DNA from: Gammaproteobacteria bacterium
GTDB lineage: Bacteria; Pseudomonadota; Gammaproteobacteria; Arenicellales; JAANXG01
Direction: 5' to 3'
Assembly: GCA_018263405.1 (NCBI GenBank)
Contig: JAANXG010000130.1
Span: forward strand, 1-13,929
Length of the DNA: 13,929 nucleotides
Under the pieces are notes generated by a model, which saw nothing but the letters and a program-made list of their open reading frames with translations, ran no database searches and had not been told where the DNA came from. The number at the start of each line of letters is the position of its first letter. The stretch's first letter is position 1. Shown here piece by piece: positions 1-8,000 of this stretch. The position numbers were made by a program, and so were the translations under genes.

Positions 1-100
1 AGCGCCTCCAAAGCGCCACTGCGGCGTTGCGCTTCTTGAAAAGGGCTCGCCATTCCCTGCGAAGCGCGCCTTGCATTGGCACTTTGGAGACGCTCTGAAC
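1..100. repeat. Dispersed repeat, copy 1 (left part cut by the window edge)
   Basis: This non-coding stretch shares a long, gapped resemblance with 2191-2287. The best conserved parts are an AAGGGCNCGCCATTCCC block (41-56 here, 2221-2237 there), a preceding GGCGTT block and a closing CTGAACGT block. Read on the minus strand, one frame gives a peptide-like pattern (REWRAL, then KRNA) that recurs with variation in the other copies. I think this is a by-product of repeat similarity rather than a gene. The repeat family is not recognised. It lies downstream of nuoF where nuoG would normally start. Confidence 0.55.
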
Positions 101-198
101 GTGTGTGTATTTATGCCCAAGGGTACTAAGGGCAAATGGTCCAGCCGGCTCCCCTGGAGGGAAGAAGAAGCGGATGAGGGGAGTAAAAAATATACCGT

Positions 199-1494
199 TT
201 ACGCCACTTCCTGCCGCTTCGTATCGATCATCGCTTCGAATTCGTGGCGAAAGTGTTTCAGAAAACTTTGCACCGGCCATGCCGAGGCGTCACCGAAGGC
301 ACAGATCGTACGCCCCTCGATCTTGTTAGCCACGTCCACGAGCATGTCGAGATCGTCCATGACGGCGCGTCCGGCCAGAATCCGGTTGATGACGCGGTTC
401 ATCCAGCCGGTGCCCTCCCGGCAAGGCGTACACTGGCCGCAGGACTCGGCGAAATAAAACCGCGAAATTCTCTCCAGAACCCGCACCATGCAAGTGGTTT
501 CATCCATTACCATGACAGCGCCGGTACCCAACGCCGATCCCGCCTTGCTCAGGGAGTCATAATCCATGTCGAGGCTCATCATCATGTCTCCGGGCACTAC
601 GGGCACGGACGACCCGCCTGGAATCACCGCTTTGAGCCTGTGGTTATGACGAACGCCGCCGGCGATCTCCAGTAATTTTGGAAACGCTATGCCCAGAGGC
701 AGCTCATAGTTGCCGGGCCGGTTCACGTGCCCGGACACGGAGTACACCGCAGTGCCCCCGTCGCCCCGCTTTGCCAGGTTTTTAAACCACTCGGATCCGT
801 TGCGAACGATCGCCGCCGCCGAGGCAAACGTCAGAGTATTATTTACCGTGGTGGGCTTGCCATATACGCCATAGCTGGCCGGAAACGGCGGTTTGAAACG
901 GGGTTTCCCGACCTTACCTTCCAGCGACTCGAGCAAACCGGTTTCCTCCCCGCAGATGTACGCGCCGGCTCCAACGAACGTGTGCAGGTCGAAGTCAAAC
1001 CCCGAACCGAGAATATTCCCGCCCAGAAAACCGGCTTCGCGGGCTTCCTTGAGGGCGTGCTCGAAACGGGGCACCGGTTCGTCGAGAAACTCGCCCCGAA
1101 TGTAGTTGTAGCCTACGTTCGCCCCCATGGCATAACCACCGATAATCATACCCTCGATCACCGCATGGGGGTTGTAACGCAGGATGTCCCGATCATGGCA
1201 AGTGCCCGGCTCGCTTTCATCCGAGTTGCAGACCACGTATTTCATACCGGGCTTGTCACGCGGCATAAAACCCCATTTCACCCCGGTCGGAAATCCCGCG
1301 CCGCCGCGACCGCGCAGTCCCGACGCCTTGATTTCCTCAATGACGGCGCCCCGCTCCACCGGCTCTTTAAGCACCCGTTTCAGGCCTTCGTAGCCGCCGA
1401 CCTTCCGGTAGGACTCGAGGGCCCAGGGTGGGTCCTGGTCCATCGTCGTATAGGCAACCGGGCCTTTCCGCAAACCCATCCGCGAATCGTTCAT
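199..1494 (-). CDS. nuoF: NADH-quinone oxidoreductase subunit F (NuoF)
   Basis: The 431-residue product matches the FMN- and NADH-binding 51-kDa subunit of complex I in the usual proteobacterial length. It carries the glycine-rich GRGGAGFPTG motif (residues 62-71) of the nucleotide site, a second glycine-rich block GAGAYICGEETGLLESLEGK (175-194), and the 4Fe-4S cluster N3 motif ESCGQCTPCREGTGW, with Cys352, 355 and 358 plus Cys398. Its role is to oxidise NADH at the tip of the peripheral arm and pass electrons to NuoE and NuoG. The ATG overlaps the nuoE stop in an ATGA arrangement, so the two genes are translationally coupled. nuoG is not found in the 198 bases that remain downstream; those bases hold a dispersed repeat. 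The pair could serve complex I from a split operon or be an NADH-dehydrogenase module of another enzyme. The family assignment is secure, the complex membership less so. Confidence 0.95.
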   Translation of the reverse strand: MNDSRMGLRKGPVAYTTMDQDPPWALESYRKVGGYEGLKRVLKEPVERGAVIEEIKASGLRGRGGAGFPTGVKWGFMPRDKPGMKYVVCNSDESEPGTCHDRDILRYNPHAVIEGMIIGGYAMGANVGYNYIRGEFLDEPVPRFEHALKEAREAGFLGGNILGSGFDFDLHTFVGAGAYICGEETGLLESLEGKVGKPRFKPPFPASYGVYGKPTTVNNTLTFASAAAIVRNGSEWFKNLAKRGDGGTAVYSVSGHVNRPGNYELPLGIAFPKLLEIAGGVRHNHRLKAVIPGGSSVPVVPGDMMMSLDMDYDSLSKAGSALGTGAVMVMDETTCMVRVLERISRFYFAESCGQCTPCREGTGWMNRVINRILAGRAVMDDLDMLVDVANKIEGRTICAFGDASAWPVQSFLKHFRHEFEAMIDTKRQEVA

Positions 1495-1994
1495 TCCAAT
1501 GCCTCAATAATCTCGTCGATTTTCTCGGGTGTGAGGTTTTCGTGGTAACGGTGATTCACCATTATCATCGGCGCGCCGTCGCACGCCGCCAGACACTCTT
1601 CCTCTTTCTTCAGATAGATTCTGTTGTCGGGCGTGCTTTCACCTACGCTGATGCCGAGCTTTTTCTCCAGGTGCGCCAGAATCTCTTCCCCTCCGCACAA
1701 CATGCACGAGACATTCGTGCAAACGGAAATGCTGTGACGGCCCACCGGTTTGGTTTCGAACATTGAGTAGAACGAAGCGATTTCGTATGCCTGGATCGGC
1801 TCCAATCCGAGATATCGTGCAACAGCTTCGATCAGCCCGGGGGTCAGATACCCTTCGTTCCCGTGTTGCGCGGCGCGCAACCCGTCTATCAGGGCCGATT
1901 GCTGCTTGCCGTCCGGAAATTTCGCCACGGAATGGTCGATTTCCCGCCGCACGGACTCCGACAGTTGTGGAGTTGTTATGTCTGGGGTGTCCAT
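1491..1994 (-). CDS. nuoE: NADH-quinone oxidoreductase subunit E (NuoE)
   Basis: The 167-residue product is the thioredoxin-fold 24-kDa subunit that carries the 2Fe-2S cluster N1a beside NuoF. The helical N-terminal half contains the typical GNEGYLTPGLIEAVARYLGL block (45-64) and ASFYSMF (73-79). The cluster ligands appear in the usual spacing: Cys92 and Cys97 in SVCTNVSC, and Cys134 and Cys138 in EECLAAC. The extra Cys100 is common in the family. The ATG at 1992-1994 follows a weak purine stretch, and a TATAAT-like -10 lies about 34 bases upstream. It is first in a two-gene unit with nuoF. nuoD and nuoC, which normally precede nuoE, are absent; instead, an inverted-repeat element and a divergent gene lie upstream. 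Confidence 0.95.
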   Translation of the reverse strand: MDTPDITTPQLSESVRREIDHSVAKFPDGKQQSALIDGLRAAQHGNEGYLTPGLIEAVARYLGLEPIQAYEIASFYSMFETKPVGRHSISVCTNVSCMLCGGEEILAHLEKKLGISVGESTPDNRIYLKKEEECLAACDGAPMIMVNHRYHENLTPEKIDEIIEALE

Positions 1995-2027
1995 CTGGAC
2001 TTAACACCTAATTAATGGAGTAGTCGA

Positions 2028-2033
2028 ATTATA
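2028..2033 (-). promoter_or_regulatory. Candidate -10 box for nuoEF
   Basis: A perfect TATAAT on the minus strand lies about 34 bases upstream of the nuoE ATG, in the gap between nuoE and the palindromic repeat. No convincing -35 hexamer is present at 16-18 bases, so this is a candidate only. If real, it shows that nuoEF has its own promoter rather than being read from a longer nuo operon. Confidence 0.35.
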
Positions 2034-2085
2034 ACGCACATCGGATAATCATTTCGTGGCCGTCCTGCGCATGGGGGGGATAGCA

Positions 2086-2285
2086 TGCCTGAGCCGCCAG
2101 TGGAAGGCGCGATCCGCAGTGAATGGCCCAGTCCTTTACCAGGAGCGCAACGCCCCAATGGTGGCTCAGGCGTGCTCCCTTCGGGCGGCCCGGAAAGCGG
2201 TCATCCACGGCGTTACTGAGAAGGGCGCGCCATTCCCGGCGAGACAGGCCTTGCGGCTCACCGCTTTGCGGGCCGCTGAACGTTA
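2086..2285. repeat. Dispersed repeat, copy 2: imperfect long palindrome
   Basis: Two arms of the same unit face each other. The plus-strand arm has GTGAATGGCCC then CAGGAGCGCAACGCC (2119-2154). The minus-strand arm (2203-2237) reads GGGAATGGCGCGCCC then CAGTAACGCC. Similarity continues outward as TGAGCCGC on both sides (2087-2095 and the complement of 2254-2263). The right arm is also the copy that resembles 1-100. The unit could fold into a long imperfect hairpin of about 90-nt arms. Several chance reading frames cross it, but none looks like a protein. It fills the gap between the divergent nuoEF and glutamate synthase-like genes. Family not recognised. Confidence 0.6.
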
Positions 2286-2373
2286 CAATATCAGTGACGG
2301 GGTACACTAGACGCCTACGAGGGAGATGTGCGCGTATTTACACGCAGCTGGGACCGGCGTATACCGAGAGACT

Positions 2374-2382
2374 TGGTATAAT
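2374..2382 (+). promoter_or_regulatory. Extended -10 promoter for the glutamate synthase-like gene
   Basis: TGGTATAAT is a textbook extended -10 element (TGn followed by a perfect TATAAT). The -35 region is weak, which extended -10 promoters tolerate. The start point would fall near 2389, leaving a leader of about 70 bases before the ATG at 2461. It also argues that in-frame start codons upstream of 2389 are not used. Confidence 0.6.
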
Positions 2383-2460
2383 ACACCCCGCCGATCGAAC
2401 GAAGGCACTCTGTCACGAGCGGCTTCAAAGTCTTGTCCAACCGGGTTCGTTCTTATTAAG

Positions 2461-3972
2461 ATGGATATACCTTCGCATGATTTTGTAATGACCAGCCTGC
2501 AATATCTTTCAACTCTGTTTGTATTTGCTGCCGGGTTAGGTATTTTTGCCGTGGTCATCCTGTTTATACTGGATGTAACCCAGACCAAAGACGCAGTGCG
2601 TAAGAACTACCCGGTTCTGGGCCGCTTCCGTTACTTGTTTATCCTGCTGGGGGAGTTTTTCCGGCAGTATTTCTTTGCCATGGACCGGGAAGAAATGCCG
2701 TTCAATCGCGCCGAGCGTGAATGGGCGGACAGGGCTGCCAAAAATCTTGACAACACGATGGCCTTTGGCTCAACCAAAAATCTCAATCCTCCGGGTACTG
2801 CCATCTTCGTGAATTGTCCTTTCCCGACTTTGGATGAAGATGCGGTAGAAATGCAGCCCCTGCGAATCGGCCCTTATTGTGAAAAGCCTTACGATGCGCC
2901 GTCGTTTTTCAATATCTCGGGCATGAGTTACGGCGCGCTCTCCTCCCCTGCCGTTCGTGCACTCTCCAATGGTGCACGGATGGCCGGGTGCTGGATGAAC
3001 ACGGGCGAAGGCGGCCTGTCGCCTTATCATCTGGAAGGCGGCTGTGACATTGTATTCCAGATCGGCACGGCCAAATATGGCGTACGTAATGAGAAGGACG
3101 ATCTTTGCGATCGCAAGCTCGAGGAAGTCGCCGCGCATGAACAGGTGCGGATGTTCGAGCTGAAAATGAGCCAAGGCGCAAAGCCGGGGAAAGGCGGTAT
3201 TCTGCCCGGCGTGAAAGTAACGGCGGAAATCGCAAAAATTCGCGGTATCCCGGAAGGGCGGGACTCTATCTCTCCGAACCGGCACCCTGAGATTGACAGT
3301 CCCGGCGAGATGATGGACATGATCCGCCATATCCGTGAAGTAACCGGTAAACCGGTTGGTTTTAAAGCGGTTGTGGGGGCTTTTGGTTGGCTTAAGACTC
3401 TCTGCGAAGAAATTCACGTACGCGGTATTGAAAACGCACCCGATTTTATCGCAGTAGATAGCGGTGACGGCGGAACGGGCGCAGCCCCGATGCCGCTAAT
3501 GGACAATGTGGGGTTGGTGATTAAGGAGTCCCTGCCTCTTGTTTCAGACATTCTACATCAATACGGGCTGCAGGATCGGATCAGGCTGATTGCATCGGGC
3601 AAGCTGGTCACGCCTTCGGAAGTCGGCTGGGCCATTGCGGCGGGCGCGGATTTTGTGACGTCCGCGCGCGGCTTTATGTTTTCCCTGGGCTGCATCCAGG
3701 CTTTGAAATGTAACAAAAACACCTGCCCGACCGGGATCACAACGCATAACAAGAGACTGCAAAAAGGTTTGAACCCGGAAGATAAGGCGGTCAAAGTCGC
3801 CAATTACTGTAAAAATATGGTGCATGAAGTGCAGGTTATTTCTCATTCTTGCGGGGTCGGCAGGCCGCGTCTGATGAGCCGCAAACATGTGCGCATTGTG
3901 CAGGCTAACGGCAAGTCCGTCTCCATGGATGAGATGTACCCGCGCCCGGATGTTTTGCCGGAAGGGGGCTAG
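2461..3972 (+). CDS. Membrane-anchored FMN-binding glutamate synthase family protein
   Basis: The 503-residue product has one hydrophobic segment near the N-terminus (about 16-38) followed by a glutamate synthase (GltB-type) FMN barrel domain. Seen in the sequence are SQGAKPGKGGILPG (237-250), AVDSGDGGTGAAP (331-343), LIASGKL (376-382), and Cys411-x5-Cys417-x4-Cys422. That last spacing is the one that binds the 3Fe-4S cluster in glutamate synthase. There is no glutaminase domain and no GltD-like partner nearby, so it is not a complete glutamate synthase; the physiological substrate of this stand-alone family is unknown to me. The frame stays open upstream to 2326, but the promoter at 2374-2382 makes ATG 2461 or ATG 2488 more likely. 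The methyltransferase follows after 13 bases and is probably co-transcribed. Confidence 0.88.
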   Translation: MDIPSHDFVMTSLQYLSTLFVFAAGLGIFAVVILFILDVTQTKDAVRKNYPVLGRFRYLFILLGEFFRQYFFAMDREEMPFNRAEREWADRAAKNLDNTMAFGSTKNLNPPGTAIFVNCPFPTLDEDAVEMQPLRIGPYCEKPYDAPSFFNISGMSYGALSSPAVRALSNGARMAGCWMNTGEGGLSPYHLEGGCDIVFQIGTAKYGVRNEKDDLCDRKLEEVAAHEQVRMFELKMSQGAKPGKGGILPGVKVTAEIAKIRGIPEGRDSISPNRHPEIDSPGEMMDMIRHIREVTGKPVGFKAVVGAFGWLKTLCEEIHVRGIENAPDFIAVDSGDGGTGAAPMPLMDNVGLVIKESLPLVSDILHQYGLQDRIRLIASGKLVTPSEVGWAIAAGADFVTSARGFMFSLGCIQALKCNKNTCPTGITTHNKRLQKGLNPEDKAVKVANYCKNMVHEVQVISHSCGVGRPRLMSRKHVRIVQANGKSVSMDEMYPRPDVLPEGG

Positions 3973-3985
3973 CGGGGTACGCTAG
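3969..3985 (+). promoter_or_regulatory. Hairpin at the gene junction with GGGG in the loop
   Basis: CTAGCG, then a GGGTA loop, then CGCTAG form a perfect 6-bp stem. It begins inside the stop codon of the upstream gene and ends directly at the ATG of the methyltransferase. The only purine-rich stretch that could act as a ribosome binding site (GCGGGG) lies within the stem and loop. The structure could therefore limit initiation unless ribosomes arriving from upstream open it. A similar 16-base string with two mismatches occurs at 2298-2313, without the full stem. Confidence 0.35.
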
Positions 3986-4819
3986 ATGTTCAAGGAAAAC
4001 ACAATCTCGAAGCACTACACGCATGGGAGCTTGCTAGATTCGATTCGGGCTGGTATCGAGCGCCTCGGCAAGACACCGGATACAGTCGGTGTCGAAGACC
4101 TCGGACCTGTGGATGAGTTTCACATCGGCGGTAGGGAAGCATCGGAGAGTTTTCTCGATCGGCTTCAACTGTCGCCGGACGACCACGTGCTCGACGTCGG
4201 CTGCGGGATCGGAGGGACGAGCCGCTTTGTGGCGTATCGCTACGGTAGCCGGGTCACAGGGATCGACCTCACGTCCGAATACATCGAGACGGGTCGTGTC
4301 ATGTGTTCCTGGTTAGGCCTTGAGCATCTTGTTGTCCTGGAGCAGGGCAGCGCCGGAGCCATGCCCTACTCGGATGGCACGTTCAACACGGCCTATATGA
4401 TGCACGTCGGGATGAACATCGCCGACAAGCATCTGCTGACGTCGGAGCTATACCGAGTCCTCAAGACGGGCGCTCGTCTCGCAGTTTACGACGTCATGCG
4501 CGTGGGTGGGGGGGAACTGACCTTTCCGGTCCCCTGGGCGTCCACCGCCCAAACAAGTTTCGTTGCGACACCCGGCGAGTATAGAAACGCGCTGGAACTG
4601 TCCGGTTTCCGCGTCGTGGCCGAAAGGAACCGCCGCGACTTCGCCCTGAATTTTTTCGCGCGTCTTCAAGCGAAAGCGGCGACGGCCGATAGTCCGCCAC
4701 CGCTCGGGCTGCATATTTTCATGGGGAACACAGCGCCACTCAAGATCAAGAACATGATTGAGAACATATCGGAAAATCGAGTGGCACCCGTAGAGATCAT
4801 CGCCGAGAAGCTGTCCTAA
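3986..4819 (+). CDS. Class I SAM-dependent methyltransferase (sarcosine/dimethylglycine N-methyltransferase-like)
   Basis: The 277-residue product is a Rossmann-fold methyltransferase. Motif I is VLDVGCGIGGTSR (68-80), the acidic end of strand 2 is GIDLT (92-96), and the post-II region is AMPYSDGTFN (125-134). The N-terminal HYTHGSLLDSIRAGIERLGK (10-29) and PVDEFHIGGR (41-50) resemble methyltransferases annotated as acting on glycine, sarcosine or dimethylglycine, but also many uncharacterised relatives. The substrate cannot be read from sequence. It follows the glutamate synthase-like gene closely on the same strand, with the start codon abutting a small hairpin. The TAA stop is also the left target-site duplication of a MITE, so the reading frame was not altered by the insertion. 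Confidence 0.85.
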   Translation: MFKENTISKHYTHGSLLDSIRAGIERLGKTPDTVGVEDLGPVDEFHIGGREASESFLDRLQLSPDDHVLDVGCGIGGTSRFVAYRYGSRVTGIDLTSEYIETGRVMCSWLGLEHLVVLEQGSAGAMPYSDGTFNTAYMMHVGMNIADKHLLTSELYRVLKTGARLAVYDVMRVGGGELTFPVPWASTAQTSFVATPGEYRNALELSGFRVVAERNRRDFALNFFARLQAKAATADSPPPLGLHIFMGNTAPLKIKNMIENISENRVAPVEIIAEKLS

Positions 4820-4998
4820 GGGCTTGCGCAAAAATAACTTCACAGAATTCGCGCCCGAATTTGGGTTAGATTTGGACGATCCGATGGAGCAAAACCGCAG
4901 TACTAGCAGGGTTACTATGAGGATTTTGCGATTGAGGATCGTTCAAAGATGGCCCGAAGACGGGATGTGAAAATGGGAAGTTATTTTTGCGCGAGCCC
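4820..4998. mobile_element. 179-bp fold-back MITE with 3-bp target duplication
   Basis: The ends form 21-base terminal inverted repeats (4820-4840 and 4978-4998) with 20 of 21 matches, starting GGGCTTGCGC and GGGCTCGCGC when read inward. The element is flanked by TAA at 4817-4819 and 4999-5001, a direct target duplication. Inward, after equal 30-base stretches, a 12-base block (TTTGGACGATCC at 4871-4882, against 4936-4947) matches 11 of 12. After a further 6 bases, GCAAAACC (4889-4896) faces GGATTTTGC (4921-4929). Nearly the whole element can thus fold on itself. It has no coding capacity and must rely on a transposase elsewhere. The 3-bp duplication and G-rich tip recall the IS1031 group or ISAzo13-type elements, but I cannot assign a parent. 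It sits between convergent genes, so its transcript would form a long hairpin behind both. Confidence 0.85.
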
Positions 4999-5035
4999 TA
5001 AGGATACGTTGATTGGCTCATAGTTGTTGTTTGTT

Positions 5036-8000
5036 TCACGTAATCTGAAGAAAGGAGAACAGGTGTGGACTGTAATACGGGTCACCATGTTCCAGAGCTT
5101 CGCGGTGACGTTGTTCGAAATTAACCTTATCTTGTTGCAAGCGTGGGTTTTCCTCTTGAACGCATTCATATTGGTCTGCAGGGTTAGCGTGATAAGCCTC
5201 GGCGTAGCGTGTGAGGATGTTGAGTAGTCCACGTTCGCGCAAACGTAAACAAAAATCCACGTCGCAGTAGGCTTCTATAAAATCTTCCACATTAAAACCA
5301 TCGATGGAGTCAAATGCACTGCGTTTAACCATTAAACAGGCAGCGCTTACCGCTGTGACGTTTTGAGTAATCATCAATCGGTCAAAATATCCCCAGCTGT
5401 TACGGGGTTGACGATGATGGAAGTCCACGACATGTTTTTGTTTTGGTCCCAGTGCTATGCCTGCATGCTTGATAGTATCGTCGGGATAGTACAGCTTGGC
5501 GCCAACTGCGCCTACATCGATACGATGTGAAAACACTAGCAAGGCTTGTATCCAGTCCGGAGTGATGATTCTGATATTAGGGTCGAGTAAAATCAGGTGC
5601 TCTCCTTGAACCCGCGCCACGGCGAAATTGACAAGTTCGAAAACGCTTAGTTGTTGGTCGGATTGGCAGTATCGAACACGGGGGTCATGCTGGAGCGAGC
5701 TATGGCTCCCAGGGTCCGTACTATTGGAAACAAGCACGATCTCAAAACGCTCATAACTGGATTGATCCAGAATTGTCGCAACACAACTTTGTAACTCAGT
5801 TGAAAATGTTTCGAACGGAATGATGATGGAAATCAAAGGGAGTGGCGTGGGGAGTGAATACTGTACATGGTAGAAAAAGCGACGATGGCCCGCGGCAACA
5901 TCTGCTTTTATACCACGCCGCCGAAGAGCAGCAGCCACGGCTTTGCGACCATTCTCGTCGGCTTCGGGTTTGGATTGGTCATCGAAACTCGTGGAATTAA
6001 GGGCACGACGACGATGGTAGAGTACTTTAGGAATGTGATGAATTGTTTGTGCTGCCTCGGCCGCTCTTAATATCAGATCGTAGTCCTGGGCGCCGTCGTA
6101 GATCGAACTCAACCAGCCTATATCGTTAAGTAAGGTATTTTTTAAGACTACTAGGTGAGTGATGTAATTATGGCAAAGAAGAAGATCCGGCGAATATTCA
6201 GGTTTAAAGTGCGGATCGGCGTGGCGGCCGCATAAAGTGATGAAATCTTCGTCGCTATACAACATGTCAGCGCAGGTATCATTGATGGATAATATAATTT
6301 GCGCCAGGGCATCCACGGATAATTCGTCATCGTGATCCATAAACGCCACGTACTCTCCGGTGGCGAGTTCCAGGGCGGCGTTAGTAGTCGACGAGATATT
6401 TCTATTTTCCGGCAAAAATACCGTTTTTATGCGTGGATCTTTTGATCGGGTCAAGATGTTTTTGGTTTCGATGTGGCTGGAGCAGTCATCGGCGATACAC
6501 AATTCCCAGTGTTGGTAAATTTGATTTCCAATTGAATTAATCGCCAACTGCAACACTCTCGGATGAGTGTTGTACGTTGGCATGACAATGCTGATCAGCG
6601 GTAATCTGTGACAGGTTGCCAACTGTTGTTTGATATCTTGTATGGCTTTCTGCGTTAAATGCTTGTTGTGCCATTTCTCATAATCGGTGACTGGCCGCAA
6701 CAAGTCGTGCCCTTGATTGTGGTCTATACTTTGATGCAGCATCCACAGGCGATTTTCCTTCAACGCTTCCCAAAACACAGTCATGCCGGTTTTCCGGCCA
6801 AGATTCTCAATGAGAAACACTAGAGTTCGGCCGGCATCGAAACGGCCCAAAGTGCTGTCAACCGCAGTGCGTTTGAGAAAATTCCTGATGCGCCACCAGC
6901 GAGACGCTTTTATGAGATCCAGTTCGCGTAGTTGACATTTGTGTTCAGACAGTTGACGCTGTTGGGCTTGCAGAATTTGTGCGTTTTGGCGTTGTTGCGC
7001 AATGAGTTCGTCGGTCCTGGATTGTAGTTCCTTGGCAGTGGCCTCCTGGCTCGCCAACAACGACCTGAGAGTCTCGAGCCCGATAGTGTCATCGCAGCTA
7101 ATGTGACATAGCATATCAACTTGTAGGGTATAGTGTTGCTCGGGAGATATTTCGTTCAGTGGTTCGGGAAGCGAGATATGCAGTTGAGGGTCTTGGTCAT
7201 TGACGAAAAATACCCGGGCTCCACGCAGGTACCCGGGAACCAAACCGAAGTATTCGGTTTTTCGTTCAATGGCCGGCATCCCCGTGATTGACCACGCGGC
7301 CTTATTGGAGTTGGTGACACACGCCTCCAACTTTGCGATTTCTAACCAGCAGTATGCGCCGCATAGACGATGGTCGACAGGATCGAATCTAAGCTGGCTC
7401 GGTGGAATGGTTCCGGTCGGAAATTCAAACTGGATCTTAATCCATTGATTGGTAGCTTTAACAGATCGTTCAATGGACTGAAGTCCGTCCGACTCTGGAT
7501 TGTCACTACTCCAGTATAGAGTCGGGTAAATGGTTGTGGGTTTCTGATCTCCTACGAAATGCAAGGCCCGCTGCAAAACTTGGTCGGTCTTCAGGGGCAC
7601 GCCTGGGGCCATCACATCGACCTGAAAAGCGTCCTCTCGTTCGGAAAATTCCGCGCCAAAGTCCTCCAGAGCCATTCCTACTAATTTGAAACTCCGATTT
7701 ACGAAGGATCGAATATCGCTCAGCCGGTACAGTTCAAAATAATCACGTAGGCAGCCGCCGTTTTGGTGCGCAAAGTACATCAGTGCTCGAAAGTAAACTA
7801 ATTCTGCTGGCGGTATATCCCGGGCCACCCATTCTCTATCGAACACGGTATAGCGTTCATTCTCTACGACTTTAATGTTTCCGGGCACGGCGTCGATTAG
7901 TGATTCGGGAAATGGATCCCGCTCAAACAACTCCTGAAGGAATTTGAAATAGCCTTCCAGTAGGTTTTCAAAAGAAACGGGATTTTTGAATGTGCGTAAT

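Noticed and set aside
71..198. Possible terminator after nuoF formed by TGCCC and GGGCA on the minus strand (about 115-145)
   Set aside because: The stem is only about 5 bp with a large loop and no T-tract follows.
727..1548. Long plus-strand frame of 273 codons opposite nuoF
   Set aside because: It is a shadow of a GC-rich, clearly coding minus-strand gene with intact iron-sulfur and nucleotide motifs.
2326..2460. N-terminal extension of the glutamate synthase-like protein from 2326
   Set aside because: It lies upstream of or across the extended -10 promoter at 2374-2382, and the translated segment does not resemble the family, which starts near the membrane anchor.
2123..2488. Frames across the palindromic repeat on both strands (for example 2123-2488 plus and 2029-2307 minus)
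   Set aside because: They run through a repeat with inverted arms, lack domain features, and the plus frame crosses the promoter of the next gene.
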